A DNA stretch of 39,819 bases from Bryobacter sp. (GCA_022843605.1 JALHNI010000050.1:1-39819), one strand, 5' to 3'; positions 8,572 to 17,246 are shown, counted from the first letter of the stretch. Numbers and translations: made by a program. Notes: generated by a model not told the origin, from the letters alone.

Positions 8572-9834
8572 ATGAACCGACGAACTCTGCTGGGCTCTGC
8601 CGCCTTCGCGCCCTTCGCTTGGGCGCAGGATCGCCCGGCTCCTCTGACAATCGAGAAAGTCGAATTCCTTCGTCTCGAAGGCCAGCGCATTGCCGAAGCG
8701 GGCGTGAACCGCCAGCATCAGGTGAACCCGCTCCATGTTTACGATGCGCTGCGGCCTAAGGAGTACCGCGACGGAACGCTCACGACGGCCAGTGCCAAGG
8801 TGACGGCGCTTTATCTGCGCATCACGACCGGCGAGGGGATTGAGGGCCTCTACGGCCCCATCGACAAAGAAGCCGCCATCGTCGTTGAAGGTCAACTCGC
8901 GCCTTTCCTGCGCGGCAAGGATGCGCTCGCCGTCGAAGCGCTCTGGGATCAGATGCATCGCCTGAATCGCCACTCGCGATCCAGCCATTTCATGATGGCC
9001 ATCTCCGCGGTCGACTGCGCGCTCTGGGATCTGCGTGGACGCTACTACAAAGCCCCCGTCTATCGCCTCCTGGGCGGCCCGACTCGCGCCGCCGCTACCG
9101 TCTACGGCAGCACCCTCGGCTTTTCCGTCGAACCGGACCGGATCTTTGAGCGCGCCCGCATCCTCACGAAGCAGGGCTTCCGCCATCAGAAATGGTTCCT
9201 CGCTTACGGTCCTGGCGACGGACTCTCCGGGCTCGAGAAAAACGTCAACCTCGTCCGCACACTCCGCGAAGCCGTGGGGCCGGACGTCGACCTGATGTTC
9301 GACGCCTTCATGGGCTGGGACCTTAACTACGCCACCATGTGGGCCAAACGCGTGGAGCCTTTTGCGCCGCGCTGGATTGAGGAGGCGTTTCATCCCGATA
9401 AGCTCGAAAGCTTCGCTGCCCTCAGGCGGGCCACTTCCGTTCCTGTCGCTACGGGTGAGCATTTCTACGGACGCTGGGAAGTGCAGCGATTCCTGCGCAA
9501 CGAAGCGATCACCGTGGTGCAGGCCGATCCGGAATGGTGCGGCGGCGTCTCGGAACTGGTGAAGATCGCTACCCTCTGCTCGTCGTTCGATGCCCAACTG
9601 ATCCCGCACGGACACAGCGTTCATGCCGCCATGCATGTTTCCGCCAGCCAGTCGCCGATGACCTGCCCGTTGAACGAGTTTCTTATTCTCAAGATGCAGA
9701 GCTACTACCACTTTGAGAAGCACGCGCCGATTCCGGTGAACGGCCAGATCGCGCTCTCTGACCGTCCCGGCTTCGGCATTGAGATCGACTCCACGAAAGC
9801 CACGCGCATGGATGTCGTGAAGCTGCTGGCCTAG
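8572..9834 (+). CDS. exported mandelate racemase/muconate lactonizing (enolase superfamily) protein, rhamnonate dehydratase-like
   Basis: A 420-residue enolase-superfamily protein, predicted to abstract the alpha proton of a sugar acid and dehydrate or epimerise it. The N-terminal capping domain spans about 20-145, then the barrel. Predicted Mg ligands are D244 (MFDAFMGWD), E270 (WIEEAF) and E296 (ATGEHFY). IPHGHS (H346/H348) supplies the likely catalytic histidine, and HQKWF matches the rhamnonate-dehydratase subgroup. The unusual feature is the N-terminus: NRR, a hydrophobic run and AWAQ form a Tat/Sec signal, whereas characterised family members are cytoplasmic. Start ATG 8572 is set by the TATAAT 7 nt upstream; ATG 8563 overlaps that element. 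No pathway neighbours identify the substrate. Confidence 0.9.
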   Translation: MNRRTLLGSAAFAPFAWAQDRPAPLTIEKVEFLRLEGQRIAEAGVNRQHQVNPLHVYDALRPKEYRDGTLTTASAKVTALYLRITTGEGIEGLYGPIDKEAAIVVEGQLAPFLRGKDALAVEALWDQMHRLNRHSRSSHFMMAISAVDCALWDLRGRYYKAPVYRLLGGPTRAAATVYGSTLGFSVEPDRIFERARILTKQGFRHQKWFLAYGPGDGLSGLEKNVNLVRTLREAVGPDVDLMFDAFMGWDLNYATMWAKRVEPFAPRWIEEAFHPDKLESFAALRRATSVPVATGEHFYGRWEVQRFLRNEAITVVQADPEWCGGVSELVKIATLCSSFDAQLIPHGHSVHAAMHVSASQSPMTCPLNEFLILKMQSYYHFEKHAPIPVNGQIALSDRPGFGIEIDSTKATRMDVVKLLA

Positions 9835-9866
9835 TCGATAACCAGCCCGAAAACTTCCGTAAACTG

Positions 9867-9872
9867 TACAAT
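9867..9872 (+). promoter_or_regulatory. putative -10 of the hicBA pair (leaderless)
   Basis: TACAAT ends 6 nt before ATG 9879, and there is no Shine-Dalgarno sequence between them. Confidence 0.4.
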
Positions 9873-9878
9873 CCAAGT

Positions 9879-10073
9879 ATGGCGACTGCACGATACGTCT
9901 ACTGGCAGGATGGCGGCGACTGGCTGGGCTACTTCGATGAGTTCCCGGAATACCTGACGCAGGGCGAGACCCTCGAGGACCTTCAGGCGCACCTGAAGGA
10001 TTTATACCTGGACTTAACCAGCGGCGAAATCTCTGGAATCCGCAGAGTGGCTGAACTCTCATTGTCTTCGTGA
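9879..10073 (+). CDS. hicB: HicB-family antitoxin (short form)
   Basis: A 64-residue protein with the partial RNase H-like fold of HicB/UPF0150 antitoxins: WQDGGDWLGYFDEFPEYLTQGETLEDLQ, where the strands and the G-E-T-x-E-E/D-A/L helix start are conserved. HicB binds and neutralises the HicA mRNA interferase. This version lacks the C-terminal DNA-binding domain of long HicB proteins. The antitoxin precedes the toxin, the reverse of the classical hicA-hicB order, and its stop overlaps the hicA GTG by 4 bp. Likely leaderless (see the -10 at 9867). The family call rests on motif reading only. Confidence 0.8.
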   Translation: MATARYVYWQDGGDWLGYFDEFPEYLTQGETLEDLQAHLKDLYLDLTSGEISGIRRVAELSLSS

Positions 10074-10245
10074 AGAGAACCGATCTGATCCGCCGGCTAG
10101 AAGAGATCGGTCGCCGCTTGATTCGGCACGGCGGTAAGCATGACTGGTACGAAAACCCAAAGACTCGTGTTGCCCAACTGTGCCCCGGCATCGCGAGATC
10201 AATGAGAACTTGGCTCGGCACATTTTGAAGAAACTGCAACCCTGA
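10070..10245 (+). pseudogene. hicA: HicA toxin gene with a one-base frameshift
   Basis: From GTG 10070 the frame reads VKRTDLIRRLEEIG, then RHGGKHDWYENPKT, the HicA double-stranded-RNA-binding fold with its catalytic-region histidine. After VAQL the frame is lost and ends at 10228. One base over, the missing end is present: PRHREINENLARHILKKLQ, which is the expected HicA C-terminus. Restoring one C (CAACTG to CAACCTG, near 10177-10183) gives a 58-residue HicA. Loss of the toxin while the antitoxin stays intact is biologically easy to tolerate, but a sequence error would look the same. Confidence 0.75.
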
Positions 10246-10327
10246 GTCTTCTTGCCTGCGCTCTCCGGATAATCGACTGGCAGGATTTCGAGACGAACTT
10301 CAGACTAAGTTACCCTGAAGAGGCGCG

Positions 10328-11527
10328 ATGGTTTCTGTCCTCAATCTCAGCAAGGTCTATCCGCTCTATGCCAAGCCCGTGGACCGGCTGGTTGAGTCGC
10401 TGCCGCTGATGGGCCAGCGCCACACGGACTTTGCCGCGCTGACCGACATTAGTTTCGACGTCGCGCCTGGCGAGATGTTCGCCCTCGTCGGACCGAACGG
10501 CTGCGGCAAAAGCACCCTGCTGCAGATCGTCGCCGGCATCCTGCCGCCCACCCGCGGGCTTGTCCGCGTGCAGGGCCGCATTGCCGCCTTGCTCGAACTC
10601 GGCGCGGGCTTTAACCCCGAATTCACCGGGCGCGAGAACGTCTTCTTGAACGCCGAACTGTTGGGGTTGTCCCGCAAGGAGATCGAGCGCGCCTTGCCGA
10701 AAATCGAGGCCTTCGCTGAAATCGGCCCGTTTCTTGACCGGCCAGTGAAGGAGTATTCCACGGGCATGTATGTGCGCCTGGCCTTCTCCACCGCGATTCA
10801 TGTGGAGCCGGAAGTCCTGATTGTCGACGAGGCGCTCGCCGTGGGAGATGCCCGCTTCGCCAATCGTTGCGTTCGAAAGTTTGACGAACTCAAGCAACGC
10901 GGTGTCACCACGCTCTTTGTCTCGCATGACCTCGGTCTCGTGAAGCGTTTGGCCGATCGCGCGATGTTCCTGCTGAATGGCCGAGCGCAATATGTGGGCG
11001 AAACCAAAGAGGCCATCAATCGCTACGTTGCGCACGTCCTCGCCCCTGAGGATGAGACGCCGGAGCCATCGCTGGGTCCGGTGCGGCATGGCGATGGCGA
11101 AAGCCGAATCACCGGCGTCAAGCTCTTACCGGCGGACCGTCTCTCCAGCGGCGAGCCGCTCACTGTTGAGCTCACCCTTCAGTTTCACACCGCCCAAGCC
11201 GCCCCGGTCTGCGGCTTGCTCATTCGGAATCGCCAGGGCATTGATGTCTATGGCACCAACACCCGTGTGGAAGGCTCCGAACTTGGCGCGGTTGACGCGG
11301 GCGATTGTCTGGTCGTCCGCTTCCACCTTGCTGCGAACCTGGTGCGCGGCGAATACACCGTCACCGTAGCGACTCAACATCCGAACGGAGCTAGCCAGGA
11401 TTGGCTGGACGACGTGCTCGGCTTCACAGTAACCCATCAGAAAGACTTGGCCGGCGTGGTCGATCTCGCCGCAAATATTGAGGTGCTTACCCATGCGGGT
11501 ACAAGAAATTCAAGAAGCTCTGCGTGA
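10328..11527 (+). CDS. ABC transporter ATP-binding protein for polysaccharide/O-antigen export (Wzt-like)
   Basis: A 399-residue ATPase. Walker A GPNGCGKST is at 55-63, the family-typical degenerate signature STGMY at 144-148, Walker B VLIVDE at 163-168 and the H-loop histidine at 200. Residues about 250-390 form a C-terminal beta domain like the Wzt carbohydrate-binding domain, which recognises the finished glycan before export. In O-antigen systems this subunit works with a membrane permease (Wzm). No permease gene is next to it, so the partner must be elsewhere. ATG 10328 has a clear AGAGG site 4 nt upstream. The gene overlaps the following peptidase gene by 35 bp. Confidence 0.9.
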   Translation: MVSVLNLSKVYPLYAKPVDRLVESLPLMGQRHTDFAALTDISFDVAPGEMFALVGPNGCGKSTLLQIVAGILPPTRGLVRVQGRIAALLELGAGFNPEFTGRENVFLNAELLGLSRKEIERALPKIEAFAEIGPFLDRPVKEYSTGMYVRLAFSTAIHVEPEVLIVDEALAVGDARFANRCVRKFDELKQRGVTTLFVSHDLGLVKRLADRAMFLLNGRAQYVGETKEAINRYVAHVLAPEDETPEPSLGPVRHGDGESRITGVKLLPADRLSSGEPLTVELTLQFHTAQAAPVCGLLIRNRQGIDVYGTNTRVEGSELGAVDAGDCLVVRFHLAANLVRGEYTVTVATQHPNGASQDWLDDVLGFTVTHQKDLAGVVDLAANIEVLTHAGTRNSRSSA

Positions 11528-12629
11528 AGCCGGCCTTGATGGCTGGCTTTTTTACGATCATCATTTGCGTGACCCGCTCGCTTACCGCGTCCTCCAGTTC
11601 ACGCCGCCTCGCACGCCCAGCCGCCGTTGGTACTATCTGGTGCCGGCGCAAGGCGAGCCGCGCAAACTGGTACACGCGATCGAGTCCGGCATGATCGACG
11701 CCCTGCCGGGCATGAAGAACTCTTACTCCGGTTGGGAAACCCTCACGCAGGGGCTGCGCGAGTTACTCGGCAGTTGCCGCACCGTGGCGATGCAGTACTC
11801 GCCAAACTGCGCCATCCTCACCGTGTCACTGGTGGATGCCGGCACCGTCGAGCAGATTCGTGGTCTTGGCGTGGAAGTAGTTACTTCGGCGGACTTACTC
11901 CAGCAATTCGAAGCGCGCTGGAGTGAACAGCAATACGCTGGCCATCTTGAGGCTGGCCGCCGCGTAGATGCCGTTCGCCGTGCCGCCTTTCAAGCGATTC
12001 GCGCCGGAATGACCGAGTACGCCCTACAGCAGTGGATTCGTGAGGCCTTCGAGCGAGAAGGCCTATATACTGACCACGGTCCGATCGTGGCGGTGAATTC
12101 TAACGCTTCCGATCCCCATTACGAACCCACAGCCGAACGGACGGCAATCATCAATCCGGGTGACGTGGTCCTGATCGACTTATGGGCCAAGCTGGCTCAT
12201 CCCGGCTCAGTCTACTACGACGTTACCTGGACGGGTTACTACGGCGCTACGCCGCCTGATCGTGTACAGAATGTGTTTAACGTCGTTACGGAGGCCCGCC
12301 GCAGGGCGAGTAACTTCGCCGCCCCCGGTTTGCAGGGCTATCAGATCGACGATGCCGCGCGCGACGTGATTCGCGCGGCCGGGTTCGCCGGTCAGTTTAT
12401 CCACCGCACGGGCCATTCCATTGGAGAAGACGTGCATGGTTCCGGAGCCAATATGGACAACCTCGAAACGCATGATACCCGCACGCTGATTCCGGGAACC
12501 TGCTTCTCCGTGGAGCCGGGTATCTATCTGCCCGAGTTCGGTATCCGGTCGGAGGTGAACGTCTACGTGGGACAGACAAGTGCCCAGGTGACGGGCGAAG
12601 AGCAAGTGCAGTTGGTACGCGTCGGATGA
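11493..12629 (+). CDS. M24 family Xaa-Pro aminopeptidase
   Basis: A 378-residue cytoplasmic 'pita-bread' metallopeptidase. A creatinase-like N-terminal domain (1-140) precedes the catalytic domain with all five dinuclear metal ligands: D229 (LIDLWA), D243 (YYDVTWTG), H308 (RTGHSIG), E341 (FSVEPGIY) and E354 (RSEVNVY). The family removes an N-terminal residue preceding proline. ATG 11493 is preferred to an upstream in-frame TTG because GAGGTG lies 7 nt before it. The gene begins inside the end of the ABC ATPase gene and shares ATGA with the next gene, so the unit is probably translationally coupled. Confidence 0.92.
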   Translation: MRVQEIQEALREAGLDGWLFYDHHLRDPLAYRVLQFTPPRTPSRRWYYLVPAQGEPRKLVHAIESGMIDALPGMKNSYSGWETLTQGLRELLGSCRTVAMQYSPNCAILTVSLVDAGTVEQIRGLGVEVVTSADLLQQFEARWSEQQYAGHLEAGRRVDAVRRAAFQAIRAGMTEYALQQWIREAFEREGLYTDHGPIVAVNSNASDPHYEPTAERTAIINPGDVVLIDLWAKLAHPGSVYYDVTWTGYYGATPPDRVQNVFNVVTEARRRASNFAAPGLQGYQIDDAARDVIRAAGFAGQFIHRTGHSIGEDVHGSGANMDNLETHDTRTLIPGTCFSVEPGIYLPEFGIRSEVNVYVGQTSAQVTGEEQVQLVRVG

Positions 12630-14059
12630 AGTTACTGGGCTTCTGGTTGGCTTGCAGCCTGATCGCCCAGACCCGCGACGGCAATACGATTCGATTCGCT
12701 CGTCCGGATGGCGCCGCTGAAATTGAATGGATCTCGGAACAAAGCTTCCGCGTGGCTCGCAGGTTCGGCGCCAAGCTGACGCCGACGCCGCCGATCGGCG
12801 CCGAAGTGAAGTATCAGATCCTCGAACGCGAACCGCATCTGCTCATTAAGTCGTCGAACCTTTCGATCGAGCTGGACCCCGCTGACTTCCGCTTGCGGGT
12901 GCTCGATACCAAACGCGGTTTGTGGTTAACTAATTGGGAGTCGATTGCTACCGGAGGACTGGAGCGGGCTTTACTCCCTGACGAACGGATCTACGGAATC
13001 GGCCCCCGGGAAGATCTCCGCCTGGATGCGCGTGGGCAGAAGATGACTGCCTCCGCGGCGTTCGCCATCTCCAGTCGGGGCTACGCTACCTTTTACGCCG
13101 GCGGGCCTTACACCTTCGACCTCACCAACGGATTCCGCGTGATGGGCGGAGCGCCGGATCTCGTGGAGTATGTTTTCTATCTTGGTCCCCGGCTCAAGGA
13201 TCTCTATGAGCGCCACTTGGACGTTGTGCCGCAACGCTGGTTCCTGGCCCGCCCCCACACACACGGTCTCAATGCCCTGTCTAAACCGCCGTACGCGACA
13301 CCCGTGCCACTTTCTTTGCCCGCCATCATCCATGCCAGTCTGGCGGGCACCACCGTACCGCTGGTCGATTGCCGCGAGCGGCGCGAACCATGGTGCGACT
13401 ATATGCCGACCATGATGGGCGAAGATACCGCGCTGCGGAAATCGCTCGAACCGTATCTGGTGACCTACCTGCAAGAAGTGAAGGACCGCGGCTACCCGGT
13501 GATCCGGCCGATTCCGCTGCAGTATCCCGGTGACTTGGAGGCTGGCGGCCACGCCGATCTCTTTATGCTGGGCGACGAGTTACTCGTCGCCCCCAACGCT
13601 CCCCGCACCGTCCGGCTACCCATGGGGCTCTGGACCGACTTACGCACGAACCGCACCTATCCAGGACGTCAGACGCATCAGATCGAAGGCCCCGGCGTAC
13701 CTGTGTTCGCCAAGAACGGCGCCCTTGTTCCTTTCGCCCGTGACGGCTTCTACGAAGCTCATTACTTCCCGAAGCTGGGTGGCGAGTTCTTCATCTACGA
13801 AAACGAAATCGCTCAGTGGACGCAGTTACATGCTTCTCCTGCTGGCATTTACTTGCGCTTGGAGGCCGAGTCCAAAGTCAGTCGTGACTATGAGTGGGTC
13901 ATTCATCACGTCAACGCTCCCGCGAGCGTTGAGTCCGCCACCAAACATACTTGGCGCTACGATGCCAAACAGCGAAACCTGCATGTGCGTCACCATGCGG
14001 AGGCCGGACAGGACGTAATCGTCAATCTGCGATTCGAAGGCGAGCCGCTCAATGACTGA
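12626..14059 (+). CDS. exported GH31-like protein lacking most of the catalytic barrel
   Basis: A 477-residue protein with a signal peptide (1-15). Residues about 20-200 match the GH31 N-terminal beta domain (RIYGIGPRED, SSRGYATFYAGGPYTFDL, EYVFYLGPRLKDLYERH). Residues about 275-400 match the end of the GH31 barrel and the proximal C-terminal domain (LEPYLVTYLQEVKDRGYPVIRP, ADLFMLGDELLVAPN). Between these only about 75-95 residues remain where about 300 are normal, and the nucleophile motif (W-x-D-M-N-E type) is absent. It is therefore probably not an active alpha-glucosidase. The frame is uninterrupted, so the short form may be stable and perhaps glycan-binding. It overlaps its neighbours by 4 and 8 bp. 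Confidence 0.75.
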   Translation: MKLLGFWLACSLIAQTRDGNTIRFARPDGAAEIEWISEQSFRVARRFGAKLTPTPPIGAEVKYQILEREPHLLIKSSNLSIELDPADFRLRVLDTKRGLWLTNWESIATGGLERALLPDERIYGIGPREDLRLDARGQKMTASAAFAISSRGYATFYAGGPYTFDLTNGFRVMGGAPDLVEYVFYLGPRLKDLYERHLDVVPQRWFLARPHTHGLNALSKPPYATPVPLSLPAIIHASLAGTTVPLVDCRERREPWCDYMPTMMGEDTALRKSLEPYLVTYLQEVKDRGYPVIRPIPLQYPGDLEAGGHADLFMLGDELLVAPNAPRTVRLPMGLWTDLRTNRTYPGRQTHQIEGPGVPVFAKNGALVPFARDGFYEAHYFPKLGGEFFIYENEIAQWTQLHASPAGIYLRLEAESKVSRDYEWVIHHVNAPASVESATKHTWRYDAKQRNLHVRHHAEAGQDVIVNLRFEGEPLND

Positions 14060-14594
14060 CGTCCAACTGGTGACCAAGGCGGCCAACTATGCGGCCCACG
14101 CGCATCGTGCCCACCGGCGCAAAGACTCCGAAGCGACGCCCTATATCAACCACCTCATCGAAGTTGGTTATCTGCTGGCCTGTGCCGATTGTCCGGCTGC
14201 GGTGATTGCTGCCGGCTATCTTCACGACACCATCGAAGATGTCGGCGTCACATACGAAATGCTGGCCGCCGAGTTTAGCGTCGAGATTGCAGACTTGGTC
14301 TTATCCGTAACGGATGACGAGAGCCTTCCGAAGGCAGAGCGGAAGCGCCTTCAAGTGGAAAGGGCGGCCCTGGCGGGAACCGGGATGGCGGCACTCAAGC
14401 TAGCGGACAAGATCAGCAACGTCCGCTCGCTGGCTGCCTCCCCGCCGAAGGGTTGGCCGAAGTCCCGCCTGCTTGAGTATGTCGATTGGTCGCAAGAGGT
14501 GGTCTCCCGGCTTCCCGAGCCGAACTCCTGGTTACTCGCTGAGTACGAGAGTGCGCGCTTAGCGGCGAGGCAGTTGTTCTGCGAGCCAGGGTAA
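14052..14594 (+). CDS. HD-domain (p)ppGpp/NADPH hydrolase, MESH1/SpoT-like
   Basis: A 180-residue single-domain HD hydrolase, the same length as MESH1, a small alarmone hydrolase that removes the 3' pyrophosphate of ppGpp (and NADPH phosphate in animals). Metal residues are H34 (YINHLIEV), H58-D59 (YLHDTIED, with E62-D63 next) and D119 (KLADKISNVR). There is no synthetase, TGS or ACT domain. It overlaps the GH31-like gene by 8 bp, so it is the last gene of the 10328-14594 unit, and its end overlaps the convergent gene at 14559 by 36 bp. The in vivo substrate is inferred. Confidence 0.87.
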   Translation: MTDVQLVTKAANYAAHAHRAHRRKDSEATPYINHLIEVGYLLACADCPAAVIAAGYLHDTIEDVGVTYEMLAAEFSVEIADLVLSVTDDESLPKAERKRLQVERAALAGTGMAALKLADKISNVRSLAASPPKGWPKSRLLEYVDWSQEVVSRLPEPNSWLLAEYESARLAARQLFCEPG

Positions 14595-15077
14595 GTACTG
14601 GGGCAAGGCGCTGCGCCGGATCAGCAATACCTGGGTGGTCCGTTCGCCAGGCTGCGCGACGCCCATGGCCACCAGGACGCGCTCCTGGTCCAGCAGCCTC
14701 ACCCGCACGGGCCAGCGTGGTTGCGCGGCATGTTCCCAATAGTAAGTCCGGCCGGATGCCTTGGGAAATAGCTGGTCAACGTTCTGAGGAACTTCGTAGT
14801 TGCGGGTGACACTGACTAACTGCCGGTCCTGCTTCCGAAAAAGCAGGACGTGGCTATAGTCATGGTGGTCATCCATGCCGATCTGAAGGAACCATGAGAA
14901 ATGGTCGGGCCCGGCTTCGCCAGTTTGGGCCGGCGGGCCGAGCAATCGTCCAACTGTGGTCGCATCCTCCCTGAGGGAAAGACGCAGAAGGTCGGGTTGT
15001 TTGTCTTCAGCCTGAAGCAGGAAGAAGAGGGGCGCGGCAAGAAGCCACGCCCCAAATGGGAGACAGAAAGTCCGCAT
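14559..15077 (-). CDS. hypothetical exported protein downstream of alkaline phosphatase
   Basis: A 172-residue protein I do not recognise. Residues 1-23 form a signal peptide; the rest is soluble, with a REDATTVGRLLGPPAQ segment that could mark a small beta-rich domain, and no cysteine pair or catalytic signature. Its ATG overlaps the phosphatase stop (TAATG), so the two are translationally coupled. It may act with the phosphatase in the periplasm; this is inference from context only. The 3' end overlaps the convergent HD gene by 36 bp. Confidence 0.75.
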   Translation of the reverse strand: MRTFCLPFGAWLLAAPLFFLLQAEDKQPDLLRLSLREDATTVGRLLGPPAQTGEAGPDHFSWFLQIGMDDHHDYSHVLLFRKQDRQLVSVTRNYEVPQNVDQLFPKASGRTYYWEHAAQPRWPVRVRLLDQERVLVAMGVAQPGERTTQVLLIRRSALPQYLPWLAEQLPRR

Positions 15078-17086
15078 TACTTGCCCACAGACTTCGGGTA
15101 CTTGTTGCTGTTCAGAATGGCGTTGAGCATGCGGTCGATATCCGACGTATCATTGCTCAGCACCGCGGCCATCTTGAAGAAGATATCCGTCTGATCCATG
15201 TAGCCATTGAACAGGAAGGCGCCGGGGCCTTCCGCGGTGATCGGTACGCTGGAACCGGTGTGGTCGCCCGTGCGGAAGCCGACGGCCAAACGACGAAGTC
15301 CTGACCCGGCGTTCACGGGGTATCCGGTGCGCGCGTCGAGAGGATAGGCGGGCGAGCCAAAGTAAGTGGAGTAAGTGCTGCTCGCCGGGTCAGTCGTGGA
15401 GTTGGTGGGTGCGAAGGACATCGGCATGCCGGATGAGCCGCCGTTGTTCGATGCGCCGGTGCTGCCATTGATGAACGGAAGTCCCGCGCGGGCGTTGGAG
15501 GGCGAATCGCCATAGACCGTAAAGTCCTGGTTACCCCGCGCCGTGCGATAGGAGATCTTCTCGTTCTTCGTCCGGTTGAAGTATTCGGAATCCGGCGCGT
15601 TGCTGACGCCGATGATGTGCATCGACTGGTCATGGTCAGCCGTGACCACGATCAAGGTATCTTTCGTCTCCCGGGCGGCAGCCCAGGCGCGGGCGACGCC
15701 GATGGACTTGTCCAATTCGATCGTGTCCCAGATGGTACCCGCCGCATTGTTCGGGTGCGACTGTTTGTCGATCGAGGCCGCCTCGACCATCAGGATAAAG
15801 GGAGCGGGTGAAGAAGGGCTGGAAAGGATTTCGATCGCCTTTTGGGTCATCAGTTCGAGCATCGGCTGATCAGTGAAGCTGCCCAGGTTAGCGGCTGGTT
15901 CGGAAGCGGGGCGCTGCAGGCCCAACTTGTCGTAAGCGACATCCATGTTCGCATCCACGGCGGTGGTAATGCCATTGCTTCCAGGCAGCGGCGTCGTGCC
16001 GCTCTTGAAGAGGCCAAAGGCCCGCTGGCCGGAGCCCAACTGACGAAGCTGGGTGGCGGTGGTGACGTACTGATAGCCTTGCGACTGTAGCTCGCCGATC
16101 AGGTTGCGCTTGTCGGGACGGCCCGCCGCGGTGAACGGATCGCCGCCGCCGCCGAAGATCACGTCGAACGCCGGGCGGCCACCAAGCATTGGATTCTCTA
16201 CGTACTGACGGGCGATGGCGAGACGCGTCTGCCGAAAGCCGGAATAGGCGCCTTGCACGGCCGGAGTCGCGTCAGTGACGGCGGCGGTGGTGACGATGCC
16301 CGTCCGATAGCCGTAGCGGCGTTTCAGATACTGCCACAAGTTCTCGACGCGCGGGTTATCCAGAATGAACGGCTCGGTCGATGCGTTCGTTAGTCCGGTG
16401 AAGCGCCAGCGGCAGTCGGTGCCATCGGTGAAGGTATTCACCGCGTTCAGGAAGCTCTTGTTCCCAGCTGCCCAGGCTGTCCCGGTATTCGCCGAGTCCG
16501 GCACGATCGAGTCGGTGCCGTAAGTCATCGACATACCCGACACGGGCATCTTGTCCATCTCGAGTAAGTTGTCGAAATATCCCTCGCGGAAGGTGTTCTT
16601 ACCCTGGGCGTCGACAATCGAACGCGAAACCAGGCGGGCGGCGTCGCGGTAAGTGGTGCCCATGGCATCGCCGATAAAGAGGACGACGTTGCGTCGCTGG
16701 AGTGAGTTCGCGTTGAATTCCTGAACACTGACGACACGCTTGTCGCTGAGATTCACGCCGTCGGCGGTGAGGGAAACATTCAGTTCAATCTGGCCAGGTA
16801 CGTTGAAGGCTTGTAAGTCGGCGCGGATGACGGCATCGGCGGACATGTCGCAGTCGAGAGCTGTCGCCACTGGTTGACCGAAGTTCGGACTGAGATTGAC
16901 GGTGCCGGCTCGCACGCTGACGTTGCTGATACGGGTCGCATTGCGAACTTCCAGCACCAAGTCAATTAGTTGGCCTTGCAGCAGGCGGGTACGTTCGGGA
17001 AGTAAGATGCGCAGGTTGGGATCTGGGCCCTGAGAGAGAGCGGGAAGGCTGAAAAGTGTGAGGAGGGATAAGGATCTAAGGTTCAC
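15077..17086 (-). CDS. exported alkaline phosphatase with N-terminal beta domain
   Basis: A 669-residue periplasmic metal-dependent phosphomonoesterase. The signal peptide is residues 1-19; about 25-125 is a beta-sandwich-like extension. The phosphatase fold starts at NVVLFIGDAMG (metal ligand D140). VPDSANTGTAWAAG carries nucleophile S198, VEAASIDKQSH gives the acidic and His ligands, VTADHDQ and GDHTGSSVPITAEGPG the remaining zinc ligands, so the active site is complete. It is longer than E. coli PhoA because of the N-terminal domain and a Ser/Gly/Asn-rich insert around 545-610. The start is GTG 17086, with a TAGCTT hexamer 6 nt upstream. It is coupled to the small exported protein downstream. 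Confidence 0.92.
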   Translation of the reverse strand: MNLRSLSLLTLFSLPALSQGPDPNLRILLPERTRLLQGQLIDLVLEVRNATRISNVSVRAGTVNLSPNFGQPVATALDCDMSADAVIRADLQAFNVPGQIELNVSLTADGVNLSDKRVVSVQEFNANSLQRRNVVLFIGDAMGTTYRDAARLVSRSIVDAQGKNTFREGYFDNLLEMDKMPVSGMSMTYGTDSIVPDSANTGTAWAAGNKSFLNAVNTFTDGTDCRWRFTGLTNASTEPFILDNPRVENLWQYLKRRYGYRTGIVTTAAVTDATPAVQGAYSGFRQTRLAIARQYVENPMLGGRPAFDVIFGGGGDPFTAAGRPDKRNLIGELQSQGYQYVTTATQLRQLGSGQRAFGLFKSGTTPLPGSNGITTAVDANMDVAYDKLGLQRPASEPAANLGSFTDQPMLELMTQKAIEILSSPSSPAPFILMVEAASIDKQSHPNNAAGTIWDTIELDKSIGVARAWAAARETKDTLIVVTADHDQSMHIIGVSNAPDSEYFNRTKNEKISYRTARGNQDFTVYGDSPSNARAGLPFINGSTGASNNGGSSGMPMSFAPTNSTTDPASSTYSTYFGSPAYPLDARTGYPVNAGSGLRRLAVGFRTGDHTGSSVPITAEGPGAFLFNGYMDQTDIFFKMAAVLSNDTSDIDRMLNAILNSNKYPKSVGK

Positions 17087-17092
17087 CGCTTC

Positions 17093-17098
17093 AAGCTA
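17093..17098 (-). promoter_or_regulatory. weak -10-like hexamer at the alkaline phosphatase start
   Basis: The minus strand reads TAGCTT (preceded by TG), 6 nt before GTG 17086. It is a poor match to TATAAT but fits the spacing seen at other starts here. Confidence 0.25.
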
Positions 17099-17155
17099 CA
17101 GTTCCAATGTTTCGGCTTGACGACTCTTGAGATAACGCTGGATGAACTTTGGAGG

Positions 17156-17232
<77 letters not shown>

Positions 17233-17246
17233 ACGCGACAACCTCT

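Noticed and set aside
8524..10239. A 571-codon minus-strand open frame opposite the enolase-superfamily gene and hicBA
   Set aside because: Low-complexity, Arg/His/Gly-rich translation with no domain; the opposite strand has conserved genes and a consensus promoter.
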